A stretch of 64,000 bases of DNA, taken from the NCBI GenBank assembly GCA_004009845.1, contig RMBW01000062.1, positions 62,001-126,000 on the forward strand, written 5' to 3'. The stretch comes from Davidsoniella eucalypti. Taxonomy: Eukaryota; Ascomycota; Sordariomycetes; Microascales; Ceratocystidaceae. The translations under genes and the position numbers were made by a program. Every line of letters begins with the position of its first letter. Position 1 is the stretch's first letter. The notes beneath the pieces were generated by a model. It worked only from the letters and a program-made list of their open reading frames with translations, made no database searches and had not been told where the DNA came from. Below, piece after piece: positions 10,192 to 22,244 of this stretch.

Positions 10192-11643
10192 ATGGACGTC
10201 AGCCGGCATGGCTACCGCCGGAGCAGTCTCAGCGCCTCAGCCTTGCCCCGCCCACACCGTCAGCCTCGCCACCGTAGTGGCCCCATAGCATCACTACGGC
10301 GCTCCCTCAACTTCAACATCTCCACGCTACGCGCCGATCCGTTCAGCGAGCTGTCGGGCGCGCTCGGTGATCTCGGCACTCTATTGCCGCTAACCATTGC
10401 CCTAGCCGGGCAAAACTCCATTTCGCTGCCCGGCACCTTGGTGTTCTCCGGGCTGTTCAACATAGCAAGCGGCGCAGTTTTTGGCGTGCCGTTGCCGGTG
10501 CAGCCCATGAAGGCGATTGCAGCAGCAGCGATTGCGGGCCGTGGTGATGCGGAGCCTGCGGGTTTGGCTGGTGCTGGAATGGCTGTTGGTGCGCTCTGTT
10601 TTGTCTTGGCCGTCACGGGACTCTTGCACCGTGCTGCCCATGCCGTTCCCGTGCCTGTTGTTAAGGGAATCCAGATGGGCGCCGGCCTAGCGCTAGTAAG
10701 TAGCTCGGGCAGTAACATCTTCCAGCACCTTGACTGGACGCAACCGTGGTTCGACAACAAGATATGGGCTCTGGTTATCTTCCTACTTCTCCTCAGCACA
10801 CAGCGCATCCGCCGCTTCCCCTTCGCCTTGGCTACATTCGTGCTCGCTGTCGGCCTAGCTCTGGTCCACATCGGCACCCGCCAGGGCTCGGCAGACCATG
10901 CCTTTCCGCACCTACAGCTGTGGCTACCACTACCACGTGTCATCCCGCGCCTATCCCCCGGCGCCATCAGCATGGCGATTGGTCAGGCTCCGCTGACTCT
11001 GCTTAACAGCGTCGTGGCCGTAAGCATGCTTAGTGGTGAATTATTGCCCTCTCAGCCTGTGCCTGGCATCACGCCGCTTGCGTACAGCGTGGCTCTGATG
11101 AACGCCGTCGGCCCGTGGTTCGGCTGTATGCCCGTATGCCACGGTAGCGGCGGCCTAGCTGCCCAAGTACGTTTTGGTGCGCGCAGCGGTGGCAGCGTCA
11201 TGGTCCTCGGCCTGGCCAAACTACTTCTCGGTCTGCTCTTCGGAGACTCACTGACTTCCCTGCTACATCACTACCCGCGTGGCATTTTGGGCGTGATGGT
11301 TTTGGCGGCTGGTCTTGAGCTTGCCAAGGTCGGCGTGTCACTAAACAAGGGCGCAACGGATCTTCTGGAGCAGGTTGGCGAGAGTCGTATCTCGCGTGTC
11401 ACTAGTGATGAAGAGCGCATGCAACGCTGGAATGTCATGTTGATGACTACCGGCGCCGGCCTGGCTTTCAAGAGCGATGCCGTTGGTTTTGCTGCTGGTT
11501 TGTTGTGTCATGCAAGTTATGCGTTGTCTCCGCGCGTCGTTGATTGGTGGGAGGCGCATATTGAAAGACGTGGTTTCCTATCTCGTATCTTCTGTCGGAA
11601 TCATTGTACAACGAATCCAGAACGGACGCCATTGTTAGGATGA
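10192..11643 (+). CDS. Molybdate transporter, MOT1 family (SulP-like)
   Basis: An intronless 483-residue polytopic membrane protein predicted to take up molybdate, needed for the molybdenum cofactor of enzymes such as nitrate reductase. Two related halves each carry family motifs. The first half has DPFSELSGALGDLGTLLPLT (about residues 46-65), then GVPLPVQPMKAIAAAAIAG and PVPVVKGIQMGAGLAL. The second has GQAPLTLLNSVVAVS and CMPVCHGSGGLAAQVRFGAR. Hydrophobic segments suggest about ten membrane helices. The length agrees with fungal and plant MOT1 proteins. The N-terminal 45 residues are Arg/Ser/His-rich. The ATG at 10192 is the first in frame and lies just after a telobox-like motif. It converges with the LRR-protein gene downstream. 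The alternative would be another SulP-type anion transporter, but the motifs favour MOT1. Confidence 0.9.
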   Translation: MDVSRHGYRRSSLSASALPRPHRQPRHRSGPIASLRRSLNFNISTLRADPFSELSGALGDLGTLLPLTIALAGQNSISLPGTLVFSGLFNIASGAVFGVPLPVQPMKAIAAAAIAGRGDAEPAGLAGAGMAVGALCFVLAVTGLLHRAAHAVPVPVVKGIQMGAGLALVSSSGSNIFQHLDWTQPWFDNKIWALVIFLLLLSTQRIRRFPFALATFVLAVGLALVHIGTRQGSADHAFPHLQLWLPLPRVIPRLSPGAISMAIGQAPLTLLNSVVAVSMLSGELLPSQPVPGITPLAYSVALMNAVGPWFGCMPVCHGSGGLAAQVRFGARSGGSVMVLGLAKLLLGLLFGDSLTSLLHHYPRGILGVMVLAAGLELAKVGVSLNKGATDLLEQVGESRISRVTSDEERMQRWNVMLMTTGAGLAFKSDAVGFAAGLLCHASYALSPRVVDWWEAHIERRGFLSRIFCRNHCTTNPERTPLLG

Positions 11644-12706
11644 ATCTAGGTTGTCCCTTTTTTTTTATCTTTCTAGCAGCTTTTGTCTTTGCATCATTGT
11701 CATTTCTATTTCTTCGTTTAGCATCATTCCTATTCTTTCATCAGGTTCTCTTTTTTGTTTTCAGATTCTTCTTCGTAAGTAACTGTTGAATGTTTTATTT
11801 TCTTTATTTCAATAGTACAATGTAATTGCGAAGCGAGCAATCGTTACAAAGTTTATATAAATATAATATATATAGTCTTTGAATAATTCAAACATATCTT
11901 CTTATAACTTCTAAAATGACCTGAATAATAATTATATAAACTTGGGGAAATACCGAAATATTCGGAAATCGGAACTTGGTATCCCCGAAATACTGCCAAT
12001 ATATGGTATTTTATTTTCTTGGGTTTGGTAGAAAGATGGGATTTTCTCCAATATTAGCTTGTAAGACACGAGATGTCCTTTTATATATGGAATTCTGGAT
12101 ATGACGCCTAAAGCGTTATCCCCAGAAATGGATTTGGAGTAAATCTTTCTTGAACCAACTAAAGGCATGCTGTTTCCAATATAATACAATATTTAGATCA
12201 AACTCAAACTTGAGATGTCAAAAACCATTTACTTTGTTCAATATAATTTTCCGTTGATATTTGCTTTATATTTTCTTGCATCATCAGCTCCCTCAATCCC
12301 AAAAACAAATGAAATTTCTCAAAGACAGAAAAGAAAGGCTCTATCATGCTTTCAATAGGCCGACAAAATGTTCTTCTTGGTGATCTACACCTGTGTAAGT
12401 AGAATACAAAAAAAAATTATAAAAATAAAAATGCCACAAAAAATCAAACAGCACAAAGTGAATCGAAATAATAAGACAAATGAAGAAACGACAAAAGATT
12501 GAGTCCTTTCTTTCCTTTTCTCTTGAAAAAAGGAAAGAAAACGTGAGCAAAGAATGATAGCCAGAAAGCCATAAGGCTACATCTGATGAAATTTTTTGGG
12601 GGGTTTCTCTTTTTTTCTTTTCTTCTTCTTCTGCACATAGCCGCCACCATAACCCATATGATTTACCCAGACTAACAATAGAATTATGTAGCACCACCTT
12701 CGCCCT
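11644..12706. other. Convergent AT-rich intergenic region
   Basis: Shared 3' flank of the transporter and the LRR-protein gene. It is T-rich after 11650 and A/T-rich throughout, and probably holds both 3' UTRs and polyadenylation sites. The open frames here are low-complexity and lack coding character. Confidence 0.6.
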
Positions 12707-15700
12707 TTAATCATCGCTGACGGCAGCATCATCCGACACCACAGAATCTCTTGAATCGCAAGACGTTGTTTGTGTTAGACCCAATAACTGAAGGCCTGTC
12801 GGCTTCACGCTGTTCTCCGGCACGTTGACGTTGGCACGTGCCTTCTCCTGTGACTCAACAAACCGATCCCAGTGTTCTGGATCGCGTTCACGTAGTTTCT
12901 GCATGATGAGAGGACGCTCATCAATGAACGTCTGGATTACTCCCTTCTCGCCGACCTTGGCATCGATCTCTGCGTCATCTACATCGGCTAGCATCTGGTG
13001 CAATAGCTGATTGTGGTTCGGGTCTCGGCCAATGTCATCAATCGTGCTGATAAACAGATCATAGTGCTCCTTGCGCATCATTCCAGTCCGGAAGCGGTGA
13101 CCTGCCCGCAGAATACGTCCTTCTTCTTCCGCCAGTACCTTTGAGGTGTGGAAGATCATCGAACCAGAGCGTGATAGAGTACCGGGAACGTGTACGGTAG
13201 TATCGTCCTCGTCTCCGGAGTGGGTGCTACTCTGTTCGCCAGGCGGCGTAGTGAGTGAGATCTGCAGGCCAGAATCTGCAGGTTCGAATTCGCGGGGCTT
13301 GGCCATATCGGCACCCTCTTCAGCACTTTCGCGCGTTTCGGGAAATTCGTCTTCGAAACGGGTAATGATACGGTTCAAGGTTTCGTTCAGGAAGGTTAAC
13401 CGGCGCACATCATGAGAGTTGCTAAACTGAGCCCGGTCCAAGGCAGGTTGCAGGCGAGCGCGAATCTTGCGAGCACTGGCAAGAAGATGCTTGGTAACAT
13501 CACGTGCTCTGACAACTGGAAGATTGGTCTCCGGATCACGGACAAGCTCGCTAGATTGCCGTGAAGCATAATCGTCATGATTGCAATCCAGGCATGCCTG
13601 CAAGGCCTTAACAACGCCTGTTCCTCCAATTAGATAATCGTCATCCGGTGCCTCGGGGCTATCTGGGGCCACATCATCTTCATCATCATTGTCATTCTGG
13701 CCAACAAGATGAGCAAGGACATCTGGGTTCCGGATCTTCCCAGTCCCAGACTCAGACTCAGCCTTAGCGGCCGTAATTCCGTTGGGGGCATCTTCTGACA
13801 TGGGAACATGCGCCAGATTCCGCAGGCAGTACGCAACAACCTGGTGGGCAATCGCCTTCACCACCTCACTAGACTTTTCGCTGGGAGTGTCGATATCTAT
13901 TCGTACAAGTGAACGCGATATTCTAGCCGCAGCCAGCAAAGAGGCGTACAAGGCGCAGGCCTCCTCTTGGTCAACTTCCGATCGAGCATCAGAAAGAGCC
14001 ACCAGAGCTGAATTATTAAGAAATGTGATGTGCGCAAGGCCTGAACACTCCGGTAGGATCTCAGCCAACATGATGGCATGGGCTGATTTCATACCAACAT
14101 TGGCTAGATGTATGCGCCGGAGCGGATGCATCTTAGGAAGATATCTACGATTGAGGGTAATATATTAGTGACATGGTAATACAGAAGAGTTCTGTTGATG
14201 TGTTGCACATACCTTCGAAGAGTGAGAAGAGCATTAGACTCATCATTGAACAAGCACTCATTGGACGACAAATCTAGAAATCTAAGCTCTTTGAGAGGTG
14301 CCAAGATAGGAAGAACCTTAGATAATGATACCGGCTCTAAATTGCAATTGGCCAAACTTAATGCAACCAGCGCACTATCTGGATGTAATGATGATAGGAT
14401 ATCTTCGATGTATTCACAAAGATCATTACTGCCCAGATCCAGACCACTCGAAGCAGGGTTTGCCAAGAATTTCTTGACTTGGGGAACGAAATCAGCATCC
14501 AGTTGGTTGTTAGCAAGACCAAGTCTGACAACGCCACACTTAATGGCACTATCCATAATGGCCTCAAGCTGTTCAGCTGCCATGTATGTAGCACCGAGAT
14601 TCAAGAGTTCAAGGTGAGGTCCAGCTAGACGCTCCCGAATTGAGCGAGCTAGTAGCAGTGAGATATCGGTACGAGCCAGCTTCCGTGGAGCAGACTCGAG
14701 ACCGCTTTGAACAGCCTCGTAGGCAGGCTTAGGAAACTTCAGATGCGAAACATCCAAGTGGTGAAGACTTCTACATAGGTAGACAAACAACGCAATGTGC
14801 TTCCAGCCTTCAGGCCCAATCTTGTTGTTAGCGAGAACGACACGTTCAACAACACCGCCCTGCTGGACCTCGGAATTGGCGTGATGATGGCGTCTTCGGC
14901 GTGGATCGTGCATGCGGACAGCCAGTAGTCCTGCAAGGACCATGCGCAGACTACTGTCTGTTAAACAACAGTTCTCAAAGACGACCTCCTTCACGGGCAC
15001 AACAGCGAGATAGTCTCCCAGGGTGACAAAGTCTGGTGGCTGCAGATAAAAGCCGGTGAAGTCCAGCTTTTCAATCACACCTGTAGACACACTATAGTTG
15101 GCAGGGTTGGTCAGCTGCTCTGTGATGCGCTTGAGAATAGGCGTTTCTCTGAGTTGGCAGCATCGTCTGTAGATTCTGACTGGGTTTGACGTGGGATAAG
15201 AAGTTGTTTTAGATGGCTTTTTAGGCGAGACGACGCCAGGCGAAGTGATTCCAGGAGACAACATATTTCCATCCGATGTCCCAGTACCATTGGTCACGAT
15301 AGATGCCGGCGTTAGCGGCATAGATTCCTCATCACTGCTGCTGTCTAGATGCAGCTCCATGGGAACCTGGCCATTACTTTCAGCGAGGCGGCGCTTTTTC
15401 TCGCGACGGGTTTTACGTTCTTCTTCTGTGCGCTTCTTCTTCTCTTTTTTGTTGGCCTTTCCCTGGTCATCGGCCGTGCCGTTCACTTCAATAGTTAGAC
15501 TAGACGACTTGTTCGCGGTAGTAGAAGCCTTTGATGGGGTTGTAGAGACAGCCGGCGAGGGCTCTGTATTCTTGGTCTTATCAGGAAGACTCGGGAACAC
15601 TGGGTTCGTAGGGCTCGTTGGCGTTGGGACCTCGATAACAGTAGTCAAGATGGGATGAGGTGACTTCTGCAGTGGCGGAGTCTTTGGTGGCTCTTTAGAA

Positions 15701-17102
15701 GTAGAAGTTGCTGCTTTGTCGGCTACACTTTGCTGGGGAGTTGTGGTCGACCGTTCGGAGGATTCTGTGGTATCAGAGGTGTACCTAGGCATAGGGGCAA
15801 TTTCTACATCAACGCAGAATGCGACTCTACGTAGTTTCGCCTGTTGTAGATCCGAGATTCGGCAACGCTCTCTATTCCTATCGACATTGAGGATTCTACG
15901 CTCTACAAGCCCGTGGTTGCTTTTGTTGCCATTCAGGAAACCACCAGACGTAGACAGGCGCCGTAGGACACCCATGAAGCCAGCTTGGGGTGGCTTCACG
16001 GGAGCAGGAATGTATGGGGCGTCGCCATCAGGTCTTACGGCGGAGGGTAGAACAGCATTCTTCTTATCAGAGGACTTGGTTGGTATAGTAGCCTCTGCGG
16101 AGCCGCCATTGGCCTGTGTACCCGGGTTGGAGGACGAGAATTTGTTAGAGATGTTGGTGAACCAAGACGGTGTCCGTCTTAGCGCCGCTGACCCGCCCTG
16201 TGCGTTCTTTTCTGAGACGCTACCTCGTCGGGACATCGATCGCGGAGTAGTCGCAGGGGACTGTTGTGTAGGAGACGGCAGCGGTTGGCCGGAAGCAGAT
16301 GATGCCGCACTAGCATCCGGCGCCAATGCAGCAGGAGCCGCGGTCGTCGAGGGAGATGGCTTTGCGCTCGGAGCAGAGGAGCCGTTCATGTCAGGCTTAG
16401 ACTGAGCATTGGATGCTTCGGGTGTGGCAGTAGATACGGTAGAAGATGCGCCTTCCATGACAGCAGCGCCGGGGCCAGCGGCGGTCGTACTTGAGGTTGT
16501 GATACCATTGGCTGATGGGCTAGGCGGTACAGATGACGGTTTGGACTTCGTCAAAGTCTTAGCAACTGGAGATTTGGCGTCTACAGGTAAAGGGGGATTG
16601 TGTTAGCAAAACATGGTAGTGAAGACGCGCAATGCGATTTGGAGCTGTATTGAGTGTCGTCATGGGACAGTGTGTATAAGCGCCCAGTGCGATGTCCCTT
16701 TCCGTGCAATGTTCTGTTGATATAGCATGATCGCATTCTAGCGGCCTTCTAGAGCAGTATTCTAATCCAGGGACCAAGGTCAGGCGATGCAAGCAAGTAT
16801 GGGCGACCCAGGTGACATGGGATGAATGCTATAGGCTATAATGAAAGACAGCAGCTTGGCATCAGATGCACATATCTGGTGATCCTAGAGCAGTCTTTGC
16901 GCTGTTTGGCCCAGCTGCGTATTGGCCATTTTTTAAAGTTGACGGGTATCAACGGCATGAGAGACAACAGTGAATTATGCGGCGGACGGGCATGTGATAC
17001 GGTGAGGTAGGGTGCAAGTGTGTTGATAAGCATGTACGGCATACCTTTGGAGGCTCCTCTCGCCATCCAGCTCACATCGAGAGCTTCCAACGTGGTGTCC
17101 AT
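12707..17102 (-). CDS. Mhp1-like leucine-rich repeat protein (1287 aa)
   Basis: Three exons: 17102-17045, 16580-14213 and 14144-12707. Intron 1 (464 nt, GTATGC...CTGTAG with GCTAAC branch point) is long; intron 2 is 68 nt. The protein begins MDTTLEALDVSWMARGASK and has a Ser/Thr/Pro/Ala-rich disordered N-terminus with RRTPSWFTNISNKFSS (about 153-168). The hallmark RERCRISDLQQAKLRRVAFC lies at about 255-274. A charged KKEKKKRTEEERKTRREKKR segment (about 396-415) and VRIYRRCCQLRETPILKRIT (about 486-505) follow, then leucine-rich repeats from about 518 onward and an acidic C-terminus. These motifs match, from memory, the proteins annotated Mhp1 in Aspergillus and relatives, which take their name from yeast MHP1, a microtubule-associated protein. 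Role in microtubules or cell wall is inferred by name only. Confidence 0.82.
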
Positions 17103-18120
17103 ACTGAAGGCTACAGTGCCCTGATTTGATCAGCTCTCGACGGCTCTTAGAGGCCAGTGGGGGGCAGCCCGGAGGCTATGCGCTATATTGAGACAGTAGA
17201 CAGGCTCGCTGCGGCAGCGGTAGGTATGGTAGAAGAAAGCCAAGCCGGCAAACGAGGATCGTATAGCGTGAGAGTAACAAGAGACTAAAGACTAGATAGA
17301 GGGCGGTAAGGATAGTTCAAGATGGGAAAGGTAAAGAAGGAGGAAAGCCAGGAAGGAAAGCCAGAAAGACGAGAAAAAAGGTATAGCGATGCTACTGCAA
17401 CTTGGCTGCTTCCAAGAACAGAAAGAAGCTGTTTTGCTTGCTGTCTCTTTATTTTCTATTTGTAGAGGGCTAGAAGAGAGCTTTCAGCAGGGAATTCCTC
17501 ACGGCCGATGATTGTGTTTATAGCACCTCTTCCAGTGGCTTTTAGTGGGCAGCCACTAGAAAAGTGCGCTAAACCAAATTTACCACTGACAGCCCAAGCA
17601 TCGGCCGATAGGGGCAAATGATAGGCCAAGAACGGCTGGTACAGTACAAGCAAGAGACAAACAAACAGCTCTAGCAGCATAAACAGTATATATATGTAGG
17701 CGTGGGGAAGAATGCAGCGCTGTAACAGTGAGAGTGGACATGCTTTTTAGGCGGCTGAGTCGGCAAACAAACACTGCAGAAGATGCGATGGCCACTAAAC
17801 AGCCAAAGCCATGGTCGAATGCGGGGTGGAGTTATAGTTGTAAATGTAAATGTAATGCAATGCAAATTCCAATGCGAATGCAATTGAGCTGGCGATGGTT
17901 TCGGAAGAGAAAGGGAAGGAAATCAAGATGGAGACGAAGAGAGAGCAGAGAGGAAAAGAAGAGCAGGCTGAAAACCAAAGATACTGGGCGGATATAATCA
18001 ATTAGTGAGGCTAGCCATGTTCTTTCTAATACTTACTCAGTACCAACTTCGTTCGATTCGAATCGTTTGCGCAGATACCACCAAAAATATGCCGTGGTAG
18101 CATTGAGCATACACAAACAC

Positions 18121-18146
18121 AACAACAACAACAACAACAACAACAA
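18121..18146. repeat. (AAC)n microsatellite
   Basis: About eight AAC units, with a second short AAC cluster near 18193-18207. It lies in noncoding DNA upstream of the LRR-protein gene. Confidence 0.85.
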
Positions 18147-20835
18147 TAACAAACAGAACAATTACTCTCTATCGTATCCAAGTCAAAGCCAAAACAACAA
18201 CAACAACACCACAAAAAAAGCCCTGCTCTTTAGCCTTTAGCCTTTCGACTTTCGAACCCAGGCCAGCCCAGCCCTTGTATTGCTTGCTTCCTTGCCTTGC
18301 CTTCTTCCTTTGGTCATGCAGGAAGAGTTCCCTTGACCTGGAGATCCGGCCCAAAGCCAAATGGGAGTCTAATGTCGACCAGAGGCCTAATCAACATCCG
18401 CCACTACATCCTATCGTCGACCACCGCACCCTGAAAGACCATCGCAGACAAGGTCGAGCGAGTCACTACTGACAATGTCGCTATCGCTGCTAAGCCAAGA
18501 GCTGGAGAATCCCTGCTGCTAGCCCAGCGGTCAGTATAACAATCTATGTATCCATGTATCTCCACTATACGGCATCTGGCTACAGGCTTGGCAACGAGAC
18601 CTACACATCTTCCTATACAACTACCTACAGATATATCAGGGTATCTTGGCTTCTTCTCAGGGTCTTGGTTGCTTGACTTCCGGCTCATCTTCGCCTGGCA
18701 CCGATGCTCAGCATGGCTACCATTCATTCACAGATATCCTTCACTAAAATATCCTATAAAACTATGAGATCATCATGTAAGCGTCTTGGTCCACCTCATA
18801 GGACCGAGTGGACTTCTCCATCAAGTTACCGATCTTCGACAAGTCAATACCCCCCTTTCTACTACTAGTCTAGTCGATTTGTGCGTGCATCAGCCAGCCT
18901 TAGTTCGGTATCAAAGTGCTGGAGCATGAAACTTGAGTTATACTGATTGATTACACCCAACTCGCCTAATGCACATAAAAATTGGCGAAACAACACCCAC
19001 TAATTATGGGCGTCTGTCCTAATTAGAGCGAGCATATCTTACACCCCAACACCCACATATAATATACAAGAGTTCTACGGAAACAATGCAAGATAACCGC
19101 AGTTCTCTCCTGCATGCACTGGACGATATCAGCCAGACTGGGTACCTTAAGCACCTCTCAAAATTGGTTCGCAGTACAGGCGCTTATCTTGCCTTGTAGT
19201 CAGTTGACGCACACATCCCATCATCACCCTCACACAACACTTCAGACCTGGACCATCAGCATGCAAGCCAACCCACTTCATAATCGTCCGTTTTCAATGC
19301 GTATCAGCGTATCATAATATCAAGTAGCACTAATACTACACGGCAGCCCAAGCTCCACCACCAGCTAACACACTCTCCGCCAAGCATGCATCGTCAACAT
19401 CCCCTCTTCTCTTTTTTTTTGTTCTCTACTATATCACACTACCTCCTCGCCTGTCGGCAGCTAGCTCGGCTATGGCGATAAGCATGTACCTGGTTTCAGC
19501 AGGTAAGCCTTTATAATATGTAGTAATGCGCACCATCTTGCCTCGGATTGGCTGCTGTAATCGTTCTACTGTTCTTGTTTACAGGGCCCCTCCCGTCCGT
19601 CCCCTTTAAGACCCAGCAACACTAGTTAAAGTTGTGATTTTCTTTTCACCCACCTGATTATACAGTTGAGCAAACTAATCATATCATTTTAATAATTTCA
19701 GTGTGACAAAACGCTACAATGGTAAGAACAAAGGCCCTCGGTACCTAGGTTTCTATTATGGCTGTGTTGGTAATACTATGAATAGTGATAAAGGTTTGAC
19801 TCGATATACCATAATGTCATATAACGTGCTTCACAAGCTTAAAGTGTCGGCCCCCTAAGTACGTTGATGGCAATAGTTATATCAAGATGACAATTGAAAA
19901 ATAAAGTGAGAAAAATCAACTTTCTTACAAAGGAAGCTTGACATCGAAGGTATGAGCCAACTTTTCATGTATCAACAAAACAGTAACCTTGAAAAAAGAA
20001 GAAGGTCAAGATGATGATTCTTATACCGTGATTACATATAACACTCCAGATACTCAAGGGCCTCATATGGCAGTATGTATCACGACACGATATAGATACA
20101 TACTTTTGACATGAACAAGTCCTGCACAAGTTCTGCAGATCCTATATTGTTTTGTCTGTCAAGAAAGCCTTGGTTCCAATGTCCATGTTTACCTTGCCCC
20201 TCTCCTAGATACAGCCAAGTCTTGATGTGTCTTTTATACCTAGATATCTTGGATGGAAATACTGCAACTTGAGTTATACTATGTACAGACAAAATAGACG
20301 CAATCCCAGTATTTCAACCGAAACATGAAAATGAAAAAAAGGTTATGATGTCACAACTTGTAAACTATGGCAAGATCTACTCAGAACTAAGAGAAAAGGG
20401 AGCAGGTCGTCATCTAAATGCTAACAGCAAGACGAAAGCATTGTTGATCTCGAATGTACACAATGTCCCTCAAGCTCCCTTGATATCATAATGCGGAACA
20501 ACCTACAGCACAAGAAAAATCTTATGAGTGATTATGTTCTTTCGAAAGGAAAACTCCGAGAATGTCCCATGAAGCTTCCTTCGCGCCGACTGTGGAAAAA
20601 AAAACACAGCTAGTAAATAAGTTTTTTCTTTCCATCGGTTTTAGCTACAGCACTACTGGCCCTAAACTATACTGAAATAGGCTTAAAACATAGCCTTTGA
20701 ATCCAAGTGAAGATCATATCAGCTGGTCCACTTTTATACATGTCAAATACGGCATTTGGCTAGAAGTAGAACTTCGGGAGCTAACATTGCTCATCACGTG
20801 TTCTATTAGTTAGACCAAGTTTTTTTATCTATATT

Positions 20836-20857
20836 CTCTAAACCCTAAAATGTGACA
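20836..20857 (+). repeat. Composite motif CTCTAAA / ACCCTAAAA / TGTGACA, copy 1
   Basis: A 22-bp string made of CTCTAAA, CCCTAAAA and TGTGACA. A second copy at 32628-32654 has the same order and differs only in A-run length. It lies about 1.4 kb downstream of the RPL5 stop codon. Confidence 0.4.
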
Positions 20858-22183
20858 CCCAACCATGACGATGAATTCATATGGCTAAAACAATAATCAT
20901 GTATTGTATAAAATATACTTATACTATTAACACTCCCTTGCTATCCACTAATTCACATCTTCCACTAAACTGAGGGAGCACTGGACAAGTTGGATTTATA
21001 AAAAAGACTTTTCGTCTTCACTACTGATATCGTGACATCCGGAGGAATCAGACGAGCTGCTATACTACTAACTATAGTACCATCAAACCATGAAAAAGAA
21101 AGGCGCTTGGTTTTCTCTTCCGCCCGTTCCTTCTCAAATATTCCCTAGATACAGAATACATATAGTTATTAAATAACAGATAGTTATACGAACTACTTAT
21201 AAGAGGAATAGTCTCAAAAAAGAGGCCCTGGTTTGCATTGCATATGTATGTACTTAAACGACCGGAACTCGATAGTGAACCAAACAAAATTATTTATTAG
21301 TAAAAACCGATAAGAACGGCAAAAAAAAAAGAACAAAACTATTTCTTTCTCGTACGAAAGGAAAAAAACGAAGAAGAAGAGTATTAAAAGCCTTAAAAAA
21401 AAACCGAAAATATAGTGTGATTTCATTCCTCCAATTCCCATATTCTTTCTTGAATTATGGAAAAAAAAGCCCCCGCTTTCCTATGTCTAGTTCTTACATA
21501 TCTTTCAGAAAAAAAAGTATTAACAAAAAGAAGAACACTAAATTCATGGCAGCGAAATATTGGAAGGAAAAATATTTAACCACAACTGCCTGAAAAACAC
21601 AGAAGAAATCTGTGATTATGTATCAAAAAACAATCATATCACATCGGGTTCTCTTTTCTGTGAATTGGGTAACTGGATTGATAGAAATTTATAGTATTAG
21701 TTTGATCAAATCTGGAGATTTTTCCACCACATGCACTACAAAAATACGACGATAACCAGACTTGTCATGTTTTTGTGTTATTCATATTTTTTATTGCCTC
21801 TAAAACTATATTTTTCTGACGATAGCGTTCATGACATGTCTATTCAAGAACAATCCGGTGAATCACATCAATCTGTTGAACAACAAGGCCCTAATATACA
21901 AAAATTGGGTAGGAGATCATGTAGGAAGCCATTTTGAATGTGAAAAGCTGAATATGTAAATTGAAAGACGAGACAATGTTATAAACTCCATCGATACTTG
22001 CGGTAGTCAAGTAGATAATTTCCCAGAAAAAAAGACAAGAAACAGAGCCCCCAAAATGCGTGTATTACCGTAACCTCTACTAATATTACGATAAAGAAGA
22101 CACGAAGAAAAAAAAAGGTATAGAGCAACCTTTCTGGGATACTGGAAAGTTTTTCAAAAAAGTCTTCACAAAATCGTTCTTTT

Positions 22184-22215
22184 GAATTTTTGATTTTTGA
22201 TTTTTGATTTTTTTT
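22184..22215. repeat. Tandem GATTTTT heptamer
   Basis: About four copies of GATTTTT end in a T run, 30 bp past the RPL5 stop codon. On the RPL5 strand this is an AAAAATC array in the presumed 3' UTR; an effect on 3' end formation is possible but unproven. Confidence 0.7.
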
Positions 22216-22244
22216 AGCTGACGGCCGACACCCAGACTTCGCAT

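Larger units (their letters stand above)
17103..22244. other. Intergenic region, 5.1 kb, no supported gene
   Basis: From 17103 to about 17980 the plus strand is GA-rich, the probable promoter/leader of the LRR-protein gene. It also holds an AAC microsatellite, an ATG followed directly by GTAAGA at 19719 with splice-like signals upstream, and AT-rich DNA from 20600 to 22180. No frame shows a recognisable domain or coding bias. Confidence 0.55.

Noticed and set aside
15716..16405. 229-codon plus-strand frame within the Mhp1-like gene
   Set aside because: Antisense to the disordered Ser/Ala/Pro-rich N-terminal coding region; no independent coding evidence.
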